Source: Cymodocea nodosa (Eukaryota; Streptophyta; Magnoliopsida; Alismatales; Cymodoceaceae). Taken from it: 64,000 nt of DNA. The stretch is taken from contig CM072337.1 of NCBI GenBank assembly GCA_036874045.1, positions 20,248,001 to 20,312,000 of the forward strand, in the 5' to 3' direction. Under the pieces are notes generated by a model. It saw only the letters and a list, made by a program, of their open reading frames with translations. It did not search any database and was not told where the DNA came from. The position numbers were made by a program, and so were the translations under genes. How positions within the stretch are numbered: position 1 is the stretch's first letter; each line of letters opens with the position of its first letter. Of this stretch, positions 24,656 to 37,500 are shown piece by piece.

Positions 24656-24660
24656 AAAGT

Positions 24661-26186
24661 AATGTATTTAATTAATTTCAATAATTATTTTAAAAGTATT
24701 ATGATTGCTAAATTATCTTTTATTGTCAAATACCTAGTTAAAGCATGCTTTGTACTTTATTTTTATTCAGAAAAAATAAAATAGTCGCATCCCAACTTGT
24801 ATTTACCGTATAAATATTTAAAATTTGATTAAAAAAACAAAATCGTACGTATAACCCTTGATATTAGTTCGTTTTAAAATATTCTTGATTTATAATTTAT
24901 TTACTTTATCTGTAGTAAGTCATTTTTTTTTTCGCATTCAGTATTCAACAAATGTTCGGTACCTAAAAATAGCTGCTTTAAATTGAATATTTTTTTAATG
25001 TAAATTTGATTTTTCGTATCCAACTTATATCGGTGCTCATTCCATTTGCATCCCGCACATGCATGCCGAGCCAAGTTTTGTCGATGTCCTCCTCCTCCCT
25101 CACGTGAAAAAATTCGTTTACAATTATTTTATCAAATTTGCAAGCTAAGCGAACATTTCCGTGACGGTAGTAGTTGTAAATAATAGAAAGTTAGTTAATT
25201 TACAGCTACTCAAGATATTTAAAAAGTATATTCAGGATGTCGATAGGAGACTTCGTTTCAGTTCGATATGCTCATCTACCTCCGTCAAGTTCCTTTGAAC
25301 GAAGGGAGAAAGCTAGTTCGATATGCATGGTCTTAGTGCTTTTTAACATATAATTACCATCAAATGTATTACCTAACCTATACGTTAACTTTAAAACGGT
25401 GTAGATTAAACTAAAAACACTGAACAGAAAAAGAAAACTAAGTTGCGCAGTGCGGTTCCTTTTAAAATGCTAGCTTATTTTTATGTATTGGATTAAAATA
25501 TTTATTTGGTAATGATTATTTCAATCCCTATGGCACGGTTAAGTCAACATAATTTTCAATCAATTACATGTACAGTGACTTTCTTTCTTTTCCTAACTTG
25601 TAGACTTCCCGCCATCTATGAATAGATTCTTAATTTTATATGTATTCTTCACGTGACAGATTAGGATAAGGGTTTCAATCGAGCTAACTACTCCCGTTTG
25701 TTTATAAAAATTCTAATAAATGTAGAATTACGTTATGTTTATCTAATCTCATAATTTGATTTATTCATCGGTAGCATATTTCGTTGATCTAAGCGCGATA
25801 CGGTAGATTTTGTCCATTGCTTTACAGGTCGAAGCTTCCGACTAAACTTAACTTGAATACGTCTAATTAGTTGGTTCAGGTGGATCATGTTCCACTGCAC
25901 CTTGGTCTTTTTTTTCTTTTTCATTTTTTAAAAGGTAAAAGTGCACGTAAAGATAGAAACAAATTTTCGTTTTAATAGTTATCTTGTGTAATTTTAATAG
26001 TGAATAAAAAACAAAAAGGATCAGCCATATACAGGTGCGGCACTAATACTTGCCGCAATATTCTAAGCATTAGGTGCATTGATTTATTTAGATCGTCATA
26101 TGTAGATCATTATGATATGCGAGCAATTGGAAATGCCGCAATACTTATTACACAAGAATTTTTACATCAAAATTATAATGTTAACG

Positions 26187-26228
<42 letters not shown>

Positions 26229-28000
26229 GAAATTAAAAGTAAGAAATTTATTGAAAAAGACCTCAACGAAACCACTACGAAGGCAAGAAAGAGTACAGAT
26301 AAAAAAAGCACGGCAAGAAGGAAACACGGGTGCAATTGAAACGAAAGCAGAGACAAGAAGATGGCATCAGAAGGAGCGGCGCCAAGAAGATAACGTTGAA
26401 TTTAGGATCCTCCATCTCCTTCGATGACGTCTGGCGCCAGCCCACGTGGTAGGAACGACCGAGTTTTCTCTGCATCGTTTCCAGCGATTTCTGCTGAAGC
26501 GTTCGGCATTCCCTACTTATTATCATCCTCAAGCAAAAAATCCTTACTTGATGCACGAAGAGGGACCTTGCGTAATGAGTTTGACGAGCGTAGGGCGGAA
26601 CGCTTATCATCGTCCCCACAATATATTAATATATATATGGGGCGAAAGAGAAACAGACACTGGAGGCATCACGCGACCGCACCTCTGCAATTATTGGAGC
26701 GACACGGCCCACCATGGGGGAGGAGCCGATGGCCACGAGGCATCATCGGCTGGCGTTGCCTTCTCCCGTCCAAACATCCATCTACTTGCGCGGGACGATT
26801 GATCAGTGTTCCTCCACTCTTCGCATCGTTCTTGTCTCGTCGTTTGATTGCTTATGCGTCACGATCAAGTGAGGAGGAAGATAAGAAGACGTCTTCCGTG
26901 GATGACCGACCGGCCATGGCAAACAAAAAAAGGGATTGTAACTTTAAAGGTGAAAAAAGCTTGCAAACAAACCATGTCGTCGGAACAGATGGGGGCAAAA
27001 CCATATTAAACAGGTGGTGGACCGTTCGTTCCTTAGAAAATGTTCTTGAGAACAATTTTTGGAAAAGAAAAGCAAAAACACCTACTTCCAAACATCCTTG
27101 GGAAATTGAATCTGGCATTTCGTCGAACACCTTTCGAAAGCTACCTGGAACCAAGTTCGTTCCACCCAAATCCCAAGAAGCCGACCTGATTCCATTCTCA
27201 AAATAAAGTCGTTCAATTATATGCAATTGTTTTTGGTTTTTTGTTTGAATTTAAATTTAGTTTTTATTTTTTATTTTTCTGATAAGATTTGTAAGATCAC
27301 GAAAACCAAATATGCTGTTCCATGTCAGTCAGTCAAATATTTCTTTGGTTGGATTACCGTTCTTGGCTAAACTGCGATTTACGTAAATAATTAATTTAAC
27401 TTCTTATTTAATAACCGATAACCCAACCAATCATTGTGGATTGATACGATTTTTAAATGCTTGGCAGAATCAATTATGATATGTACCATGTAGTTGTCGA
27501 TTTATTAAGTCCCAGACAACGTTAGTCACTTATTTTCTTGTAGCAGAAATCGTACGGAAAATAAATACATTAAGAGCCCAACAACAACTTCAAACGAAAG
27601 GTAAAATCACAGAGAGTTAACATTAACAAAAAAAAGGTGGAAAAAATGCAAAATCCTCCGGCTTTACCAATAATGGGAGCAGAGTGATCTTCCTTTTCCA
27701 TTCTATAATAATTGCGATGTCTCCTGGAGAAAATATATATTATTTTCGTAATAATATTATGTACCCAGGAGATAAGCCATCCCTGAAAAGAGGATCCGTC
27801 GGCCTTAAGAAGGGCGTGCGCTACGGACACAACGACCAGGCCACCGGAAATAACCATCCAATCTCCTCCGCTCGTTTCCTCCTGGAATCCGGGACGTGCA
27901 CGATTCGACGGCCCAGATCACTCCGCCACCCTCCCATCGGCGTAACAACAACAAGCGAAAAAAAAAAAAAGGTTGCGTCCTCCTGCTCCTTCTCGATCGT
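24661..28000. other. Spacer between the copia element and the SAC gene
   Basis: AT-rich and without a recognised gene. It contains an (AT)n microsatellite at about 26192-26224, a GC-richer part at 26350-27210 with one long open frame (26424-27206), and AT-rich DNA after it. Confidence 0.55.
26424..27206 (+). CDS. Hypothetical ORF, 260 codons, no recognised family
   Basis: This is the longest uninterrupted frame in the spacer. The predicted product is basic and rich in arginine and serine, with no domain, signal peptide or membrane segment that I recognise. A second frame overlaps it on the plus strand and a 124-codon one on the minus strand (27226-26852), as expected for GC-richer non-coding DNA. 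I judge chance more likely than a gene; a lineage-specific gene or a fragment of a transposed gene cannot be excluded. Confidence 0.15.
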   Translation: MTSGASPRGRNDRVFSASFPAISAEAFGIPYLLSSSSKKSLLDARRGTLRNEFDERRAERLSSSPQYINIYMGRKRNRHWRHHATAPLQLLERHGPPWGRSRWPRGIIGWRCLLPSKHPSTCAGRLISVPPLFASFLSRRLIAYASRSSEEEDKKTSSVDDRPAMANKKRDCNFKGEKSLQTNHVVGTDGGKTILNRWWTVRSLENVLENNFWKRKAKTPTSKHPWEIESGISSNTFRKLPGTKFVPPKSQEADLIPFSK

Positions 28001-28002
28001 AA

Positions 28003-28010
28003 TATAAAAT
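28003..28010 (+). promoter_or_regulatory. Possible TATA box of the SAC gene
   Basis: TATAAAAT lies about 520 bases before the start codon. Transcription from about 28035 would give a leader near 500 bases that contains several short upstream ATG frames, the longest at 28125-28454. This is position and consensus only. Confidence 0.35.
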
Positions 28011-28531
28011 ACTCTGCGAGTAAAAAAAGAAGAAGAAATTATTCCGGAAATTTCACGTTTCTCGGTTCGATCAGGTCGGTCGATTTGTGTCGTTCCAATT
28101 TCTTCCTCTCCATCCACTTGCTTTTTGCTTCTCCTCTTTTTTTGTGGTGGTCTTTTTCCTCTCCTCCTTCCGTTGCTCTCTATCTCCCCGATCTCGAACT
28201 CGAGGAGGGAAACGTCAGGAGCGGTAGCAGAAGGCGCGGGGAAGCGAAATTCAGCCCGGGTTCTGATTCTTCTCTCTTTCGGAATCCCATGGTCGCACGA
28301 AGACTTCCTTTATAGGAAGATCACGGGGTTTGAGGTCATTTTTTGTGGTGTGGTTAGAGAATTGGGGTGGAAACGAGAGAGAGGGGGGTTGCTGCTGCTG
28401 AGGGTGTTCTACATGAAGCAGCCGAGCTTTGTCGTTGTGTCGTTGCGTTTTTGATCTGGGAGGTGTGAACTGTGGGAAGTGGGAGCAGGGGGGTTTCTGG
28501 ATCCCGAAGAGGACGAGGAGGAGGAGAAGTA

Positions 28532-31500
28532 ATGGCGGCTTACATAGAGCCGCCGCCGCCGCAACGGAGCATTGAGAATGTGGTGGTCGGTGGTGGCGGT
28601 GGGTACTGCTATCTCCAGCATTTCAAGCTGTACGAGACCAAATCTGTAAGAAATTTTTTTTCTTTCTTTCCTTCTTGATTCTGATGATTTCTTTTTCGCG
28701 TCTGCGTGCGTGTTGTATAGCTCGAGAATCGAGATTGCAATCGTTTGGTTCGTTCAAAGGAAAAAAAAAAAACTCATGATTGCAATTGTTTGATTCATTC
28801 AAGTTGGTTGACTAAAATAAGAATGACGTCTTTTGATCCGCGACTTGTTTTTCAATGGTTCTCTGCGCCTTTTCGACTAATGACTCGGTCCTTCTATTTG
28901 CCGAAGGTGTTGCTTGTGATTGCTTAAGCCTGCCGTGGACGGTTATTTGCCATCGTAGCACTTGTTTCAAGCTGATGGAGTCTAGCTTTTTTGTTTTCGT
29001 GGCTTAGTATAGTTTCTACGTGAAATATGCAATTTTGCCATTACAGACGAAGATAGCTTAATAGAAGTCCCTAAGTTTTCTCCTTTTACTGTTCAAACCG
29101 TGCATATTTATCCATAGAAAATGTTACGTCTTCTTCCAAAGTTTGTTATGCTAGAAGTATTTTAGTCCCGGCAAGACTCGTTTCTGGACGTGTTTTTCCT
29201 TACGTTTTCCCTAAGTTCATTAATGGCATCTATTTTTGACCGTAGTCGGTGCTATTCTTAGCTTTCCTTGCTGCAGAATTTTTATATGATAGGAAGAGAT
29301 GCGAACAAGACTTTCTGGAGGCTGTTGAAGATCAACAGACTGGAGCCTACAGAACTGGACATGAGCGAGGATGCTACCGTATATTCCAACCAAGAATGCC
29401 ATGATTTGTTGAAGAGGATACATGAAGGGAACAAGCCTACTGGCGGTCTTAGATTCGTTACCTATTGTTATGGTATTGTAGGTATGCCCGTATTTTCTGA
29501 GTTCAGTTTTCTAATTATTTTATCTGGAAGTTTCATTTTAAATATTATACTATTTTTTTTCTTGTTAGGATTCATCAAATTCTTGGGACCTTACTATATG
29601 CTACTCATTACGAGGAGGCGGCAGATTGGCACCATTCTGGGCCATACGGTATATGCAATCACCAGAAGCAAAATGATTGCAATCCCAAGTCCGACAGTGC
29701 AGTCTGATATAACCAATTCTAAGAATGAGAGCAGGTCCTTTGTTTATACTACATGTAAATGTATAATGGCATTGATACTGACCAATGAAAAAAGGCAAAC
29801 CCAATGTATGAGGCTTCCACCTATGTGGGTGGGGTATGAGAAGGGTCCAATTGTACGCGTCTGACCTTTATGAATAGAGAGATTGTTGCTATTGAAACTG
29901 ACCAATGATGCAACAAAATATTATATTTAGTAATCTCAAGTTTTTAGCAGGCAAATGTATATGGACTGCATGCCCTTATCTTAACTCATCAAGTATTTTG
30001 AAGCAAAACCTGTAATCATGAGGATGAAGGTGGCCATAACCAAGTGATTTTGCCGTTGGTATTGTGAATGCTAAGCACATCCTCAAAACAAATCTCAAAT
30101 AATTTCATCTAATCTATGTATAAAACTATCAGTAGCCATGTGTACATTTAGATCGGCATGATTATATCTTTTGGCCTTTTAGTTACAACTATGTTTCATG
30201 ATGGTTTTTTATGTTTAAATCGCAATATTTGCTTGTGTTAGTGCAATGTTTAGCTTTATGTTGTACAGGCTGTGCAAATGTTTAAATGAGATGCTTTTTA
30301 TAGTTGCAAAGATGGGATTTCTTTTTTCTCCATTACCTTCTAGTTTCTTCATTTTTATAAATATTTTTCCCATAGACAAACATTCACGTGTTATTATGCT
30401 TTTGTTGATGACTTAGATACAAGAAGCTACTATCCACAGTGGATCTTAGGAAGGACTTCTTTTTCAGCTATTCATACCATGTTATGCGTAGCCTTCAAAA
30501 GAATCTATATGACAAACAGAATGATCATGTGGTTTATGACACCATGTTTGTGTGGAATGAATTTCTGACTCGTGGAATCAGGAACAGTCTGAAAAGCACT
30601 CGTTGGACTGTTGCTTTGGTCTATGGATTCTTCAAGCAGGTAAGTAATGAAAGCAGGTCCTTACAAAAAAATTGCTTGGTTAGCATGAATAAAGAATTCA
30701 TTTTGGCTCTTTTTTGGAGTATTGTAATGTGTCTGCATGCTGCAACTTATCATTTAACATGCAAAATATTAGGAGCTTTAATAGGAAGAATACACTAATT
30801 TTCAGGTACTGTTGGCACATTCCCTTGACCTACACCGTGAATTAAGTGTTTGACCATCATTGAATGGCCTGCACTACTAGAGAGCTTTGCCCTTGATCAT
30901 TAGGTCTATTTGAGTATCAAGTGACTAAAATGGGCTATTCAAACCATTATTTCCTTTATTCATTCCTGTAGCCTATTGTTTCCCTTATGGATATGAGGGA
31001 CACATACGCCTTCGAGACTTCAAATTAGCTCTAGCAATCTAATTCCATCTTACAATTGAAGTTTTTAGTGCTGGAATGCTGGGATGCTTTCTTTTTGTGT
31101 GATGAGGGATCAATTATTTCTATCAAATTCTGTTTCATAAAAGAAGTTTCTGAATGCTGGGTTGATAGCTTTTTACCAGATGAGGGATTGATTATTCACC
31201 ACAGATGCCTTAAATTAAATATTTAGTGCATAATTATTGGATAAGCTTAAAATAATCAAATAAAGTCAATGTGTGCTTAATCTTGAATGGTAATTGTTCA
31301 TGATCTTTAGCTTTCTAACAAAGAAAGGCTGTTTTAAGTTTAGGTCCTATCTAACTGTTTATGTATCATTTCTTACCTTGTAATACCAGTCCTCTAGCCT
31401 AAAGTGCTGCTGAACGAAAGAATCTATACTATTGTACTTGAAAGATATCATTATAAGTGTACATCCACAGGAAAAAGGATAAACTCTATTTTATTCTTTT

Positions 31501-34500
31501 CAGCTTTAACAAAATTGGAATGATTGGCCAAAAACTTAAAGTGTTAATTTGGTGACTGTAAGCTGCAAAACTGATGTCTTTTACTAGATATATTTCATCT
31601 TTAGGCATATTATTTCATAGATGAGGTATGATAATTTTGGATGGTTGAATGTCACATTGTATTATATCTGGTAGTGCCCTCTTATTTCTATTTTGTCTTA
31701 TACAATTCCAACAATTCATTCATCCATTAAGTGTATCTTTGACTGCATTCTACACTGCTATTTAAAGTTCTTTTCATACAGGATAAACTTTCAATATTTG
31801 GAAATGAGTTTAAGTTGACTCTCATTGCAAGACGATCACGTCATTATGCTGGCACCAGGTTGATATAAAATTCTTGTTCATATGTGAAAAATTCTATAAA
31901 ATAAACTTGAATTTCTTTGTACATTCATATTACTTACTGGTTATCATTTTTTCCTGCTTGCATTATATCTTGTGTAGGTATTTGAAGCGTGGTGTCAATG
32001 AAAAGGGTAGAGTGGCTAATGATGTTGAGACAGAACAAATTGTATTTCAAGATGTTCCTGGACAATTTCCAGCTCATGTTACTTCTGTAGTACAAAATAG
32101 AGGTTCAATACCACTTTATTGGTCCCAAGAAACATCAAGGATAAATCTTAAGCCTGATATCATTTGTAAGTGTTCAGGATTTGTTAATCTTTTACAAATT
32201 TTTCCTGTTCTTTGATTCATTTCATATTCTCATGTGTTATACAGTGGAAAAGAAGGATCAGAATTATGAAGCCACTAGGCTTCATTTTAAAAATCTTGCT
32301 GGAAGATATGGAAACCCAATTATTATTTTAAATTTGATCAAGGTAGATTGTGTTGAATGTTGCTAACAGTACTTTTTTTGTATTAAGTGTTCCTTTATTT
32401 TCTGTGCATTGGTGATGCTCTTTTAAACAGACACAAGAGAGAAAGCCTCGAGAGTCTAAACTGCGTGCTGAATTTGTTAATGCCATTCATTCTATTAACA
32501 AAGATTCATCACATGAGAACAGATTGCGATTTGTACACTGGGATCTTAGTAGACGGCCTAGAAGGTATTGACTTCTTTTCTACTTTGAATGCACAATTCA
32601 AGCAAACTGCTAGGTTGAAATAATTTTTTAAATTGTAAATGGTCGTGCTGTTATTTCTCAGGAAAGCGACAGAGGTGTTGGAAATATTAGGCAAAGTGGC
32701 ACAATATGCCATAGACTTGACTGGCTTTCTGTACTGTCGAGTAGTACCTGATCTGAGAACTGATGATATCCTGACATTGCATGATCTTGGGTTTGTATTC
32801 CATTGGATTTTATTTTGAACTTATGGCACTATTCTTAAATTTTTGTTAATTAATACTCTAGTTCTTTATGAGAAAAATATAAGGATCTAGTTGGCACTTA
32901 AGATGTTTCCACCTATAACTTTCCCCCAATATTCTATGAGCAAATAAATTTTTTTTAAGAAGTAGTTGGCATTTCCTGTGTATTATGAAAATCTAGTTTT
33001 CTGAAATATGTTCATGGTTTTGCAGTTTCTGGGATGGCACTGTTGCCTTTCATGTATCATCATTCTAAAAATCCATCTGTCCAAGACAGACCTCATTCTT
33101 GCATGTGCATGCATTAGTTAGAGTTGAGTGTTTTATATGCATCACCTTATTCAATCAGTGATCTATATTCTCCCATCTTTCTTGTATTGCTTCTGAGAAC
33201 CTGCATTTCCACTTTCCAATGAAACCATAACACTACTGAAAATGTAACGTTGTTGATACTGAACATTCAAGAGAGCTTCATTGATGCTAAATGTGTGTAT
33301 TTTATAGTTTATAAGTCAGTAGATCAATTTGTTAAACAGACTTTTCAGTCTAATGGTTAAATCAGCAAACCAATTTTCAAATTGGTTTTAGTTCAATAAA
33401 CTAAGTCTATTATTGTTAGATCAAAAATCCCTGAACCATGCTTTCCCCAGATTTTAGTTGATGGATTTTTCATTGATCAATCAATTTTCTCGCAGTTGCA
33501 CATTTAGCATCAACATTGGTTGACCAATCCATTTTCAATTGTCTGATTTTGCATAGTCTATTTAAGTTATTTTTTCATTTGATTTTCTAACTTAGGCTCT
33601 TATACAATATGTACCTATTCTATTTGTTTTGTGGGGATATTACATTTCTCTATGACTTCATAAAAATAAATTACAACATGACTCATAATTACAATCAAAA
33701 CAAATTTTGATGCTAATTTCACTTAAATCGACTTAAAGTCTGCTTAACAGTCACAGACAGGTCTGAAGTCATATTGTCACTTTGGCATCACTTTTCTCAA
33801 TAATTCACATTAATCTCAAAGAAAGAATCAACGCATTTAAAATTTCACATTATTCCCATGATAAATCGAAATCATCATTCAGGTAATCTTAAATAATTGA
33901 AACTTAAATTTGTTTGAAATGTATCATGAAGCATTATTTGAATTTAGTTTACTATTTCTGAAGTCATATTTTAATGAATGAAATCTTAGTTTGTCAGATG
34001 ACTTAATAATTGTAAAGTATTTTGTTAATCATCAAAATGATCATAATTAGATTATAAATAGTCAACACACATAAGCTGTGTTTTAAAAGGCTGAGCTTTA
34101 ACAATGCCTGTGATGATAATTTTTCTATTCACTTATCATGTTAGCCTGATTTAATTTGTTTGGCCGGTTGTATAATAATTCATAGGGTTTCAGCTGCTGA
34201 GGTTTTATGTAAGCACCAAGTCAACAGGAATGAAGAGGTTACTTGTGTCTCCAGAAGAGAATCTCCTGAAGAGAACAAGACACTTAACGACTGTTTATTG
34301 ACCCCTCCCACATTTCAAAAGGGTGTTCTTCGTACAAACTGTATTGACTGCTTGGATCGTACTAATGTTGCCCAATATGCTTACGGCCTAGCAGCTCTTG
34401 GTCATCAGCTTTATGCACTTGGCTTGGTAGATGATCCAAAGATGGATTTGAATACCACTTTAGCTGATGATTTGATGAATTTTTATGAAACAATGGGTGA

Positions 34501-37500
34501 TACACTTGCCGTACAGTATACCGGTTCTGCTGCTCACAACAAGGTAATACTGAATTACCAGCTGTAATGATTCATTTTATTTATACAATTGTAATGTATC
34601 TAACATGACCGCTCCTATATTAACTGAAGATTGTCCTCATTCTTTTGCTGTGTTGGTACTTGGTAGCACCCTTTTTAGCTTTAGAACAAAAATATTATTG
34701 GTAAATAAAGGTACAAAAGGAAAATAACACCATCTATCAGGACATGGATGAGGCAAAATTGTATGTATTTTGTGTTTCTTGTCATCAGTGTAGAATAACA
34801 CATTTTAAACAGTTACATCATGCAACATATCTCAGTAACTTGGTTTGTACCAGTAATATGATCATTTAGTATGTATTTTGTGTTTCTTAAGTGTAAATTA
34901 ACGTTTTAAACAGTTGCATCGTGCAACATATCTCAGTAACTTGGTTTCCACCAGTCCTACTTTGAGTTAAATATTGCACGTGTTATTAACAATAACAAAT
35001 GCAGTTCAAGGAGTTCAAATGGTCAGATTGATTAATTATTTTGGTTTATCAGATTGATTTTCATATTTTGTGTATTAGCACTCTTTTTTCTACATGCAGG
35101 CATCATTTATTTTTATTACTTCATTTTGTTTTGATAACATCTTCCCGCCTTGTTCAGTATTATGATATTTTATTAGAATATCTGAACTTATCTGTGTGAA
35201 TATAATGTATTAATCACAGAATAAATTTTAAAGATGAGGCAATCATGCTTATGATTGTCCATAATGTCTTTGCCCTTGACACAAACTTCAGATGTGGTGT
35301 CTCTACTTTTTGGACAGTTCTCCATTGCCTATGATTAAATACCTTTTCCACCTTCAATGGGACAGAAGGTTGAAGTCAAATCAAGCAAAGTTCTTCATTT
35401 TTAGTGGCTGTGTGACCCTATGCTTTCTTTTGTTATAGTTCTACTTTGATCACTCATACCCATTCAAAGAGACGATTCTATCATTCTAGTTAACATCAAT
35501 TATAAGCTTTGAAATGCAGTCTTGGAGGAAGGTTATCAAGGTGCCAAGGTGCATACTTATCAAGGCGCCTATATGGTAAGCTAGGACACTTAGGTGCTTG
35601 GGTGCCTAGGTGACTCCTAAGTTCCCATATAAATTTTTATTTTTTATTTTTATGTATATTTTAGAGGATTTTATTCATAGGATTAAAATAGGATGGATGA
35701 AGTAGAAAAATACTTTTGGAGTGTTATGTAATAGGAGGATACTTTTAAAATTAAAAGACAAATTCTATAAAATTGTCATTTGCTTGATTATACTTTATGG
35801 TTCAGAATATTGAGTTATAAAATATAATCATATGCAAAAAATTAGTGTTGCAAAAATACAAATGCTTATATGGATGAATGGTAAAACTATAAAGGTTAAG
35901 TTAAAAAATAATTTTATTGAGAAGAAAGGAGCAAAGGAGTTGTGCTGATTAAAGATAAGATTGGTTGGAGATCAAAGGATGCGCTAATTAGAAGAGGAGA
36001 ATTAATGTAGAAGAAACTAAAAGAATTAATGAAAGGCCTAAACCTACTTGATTATGAGTTGTGAAAAAAGATTTAAATTTATGTAATTTCATTGAAGATT
36101 TAATTATAGATAGAAATATATGAAAGAGAAGGATTAATTTGACTGGCCCCGCATGGTGGAATTATGACATGGGTAGTTGTTGTTGCTTTATATATTAGTC
36201 GTATTTATAAATATTTAAACTACAATAGTAAATATGTATACTTTTAAATTTATTATTTTCTAGATAACATCAAAATACATAGTGTGATAATACTAATGTG
36301 TATATTTCAGAAGCATATGTGATTGTATATTTCAATAACGATGTGCGTTGCAGTAATGGTCCATTAAAAAGATATATCTAAGTTTTTTTGCAATGAAAAA
36401 TCTTTATGTGTGTGTGTGTGTGTGCATGCATATGTGCTTATGTAATTTGAAAAGCTTGATGGAAGAACTTCCCAACTTGGAAAGCCTTGAGTGCTCACCT
36501 AAGCAGCACCTTGGAGTCCAAAGTATAAATGAATATTTTCGTAGACATTTATATATGTTTGTTTATCAAAAATTTAAGGATAATGCATTAATACATACCA
36601 TACACACTTAATACACCTAATTTAAATTTAAAAAGACATCAGTGAACATTGTCATAATGCACTATTTAAAAGTCATAAGTTAGAAATTAACTTGTAAATT
36701 CAAAACTCAACAATAAAACAAGTGTTTCAAGTTTTACTAAATATGTGATTATGGTTGAAAAATAAACTATTTAGTTAGGTGTGTTAATGCATAATACTAT
36801 ATGCTATTTTATTATTTTTAATTTTTTCAATAACAAAATAAATTGGTTAAACATCCTTATCCTTTTCAAAAAAATTTGTTATCAATATTTATTTGTCTGG
36901 TTAATCGAAGAACATTTCTAGGTGCAAAAATGCCCTAAAGCCATATGATAATTATAAATAGTTCTTTATAATTATAAATTCCTAAATTGATGTTCTGGTG
37001 ATACATATTTTTGTTCTTCTCAAAAATAATTCTTAATATAAATCATGGTTCCATTCATTCAGTTAAACTATTGTGCTTCTGTTGGTATTTAGATATTTTC
37101 TGAAAGAAGAGGTCATTGGAAAGCCGCTATACAATCTCAAGAGTTCCTTAGAACACTCCAACGGTATTACAGTAATGCTTATATGGATGCCCAGAAACAA
37201 GATGCGATAAACATGTAGGTTATTCTTTTCATATTGTGATTTTGAGTTTCAATCAATATTGTACACTTAAAGCCGTAAGTTCTTTATCATCCTGCTCACA
37301 TTTATTTTTCTGCATGTTTATCACTTTCGTCTTACAGTTTTTTGGGATATTTCCAACCTGAGGTGGATAAACCAGCTCTTTGGGTGCCAGACTATTGTGG
37401 GAGATGGGCCAATATGTTTGCTGAGGCACATACAAGGTATTGATGTGTACGGTATGATAAAATTGTTCTATTTGATTCTTTCATTAAACACTTGATTGTT

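Larger units (their letters stand above)
22246..24660 (+). mobile_element. Decayed Ty1/copia retrotransposon with both LTRs and target-site duplication
   Basis: The element spans 22251-24655, flanked by AAAGT at 22246-22250 and 24656-24660. The LTRs (22251-22459 and 24448-24655, about 209 and 208 bases) share the block around GAAGATTCTAG and ATTATAAATAT. A primer binding site (TGGTATCAAAG, 22460-22470) follows the first and a polypurine tract (GAGGGGAGA, 24439-24447) precedes the second. At 2.4 kb it is about half the usual length. Integrase is not visible. Reverse transcriptase and RNase H parts are on the plus strand, but a gag segment is on the minus strand. Several frameshifts and stops make it non-functional. 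Confidence 0.88.

Noticed and set aside
26192-26224. (AT)n run as a functional site
   Set aside because: It is an ordinary microsatellite; alternating Tyr/Ile peptides read from it are artefacts.
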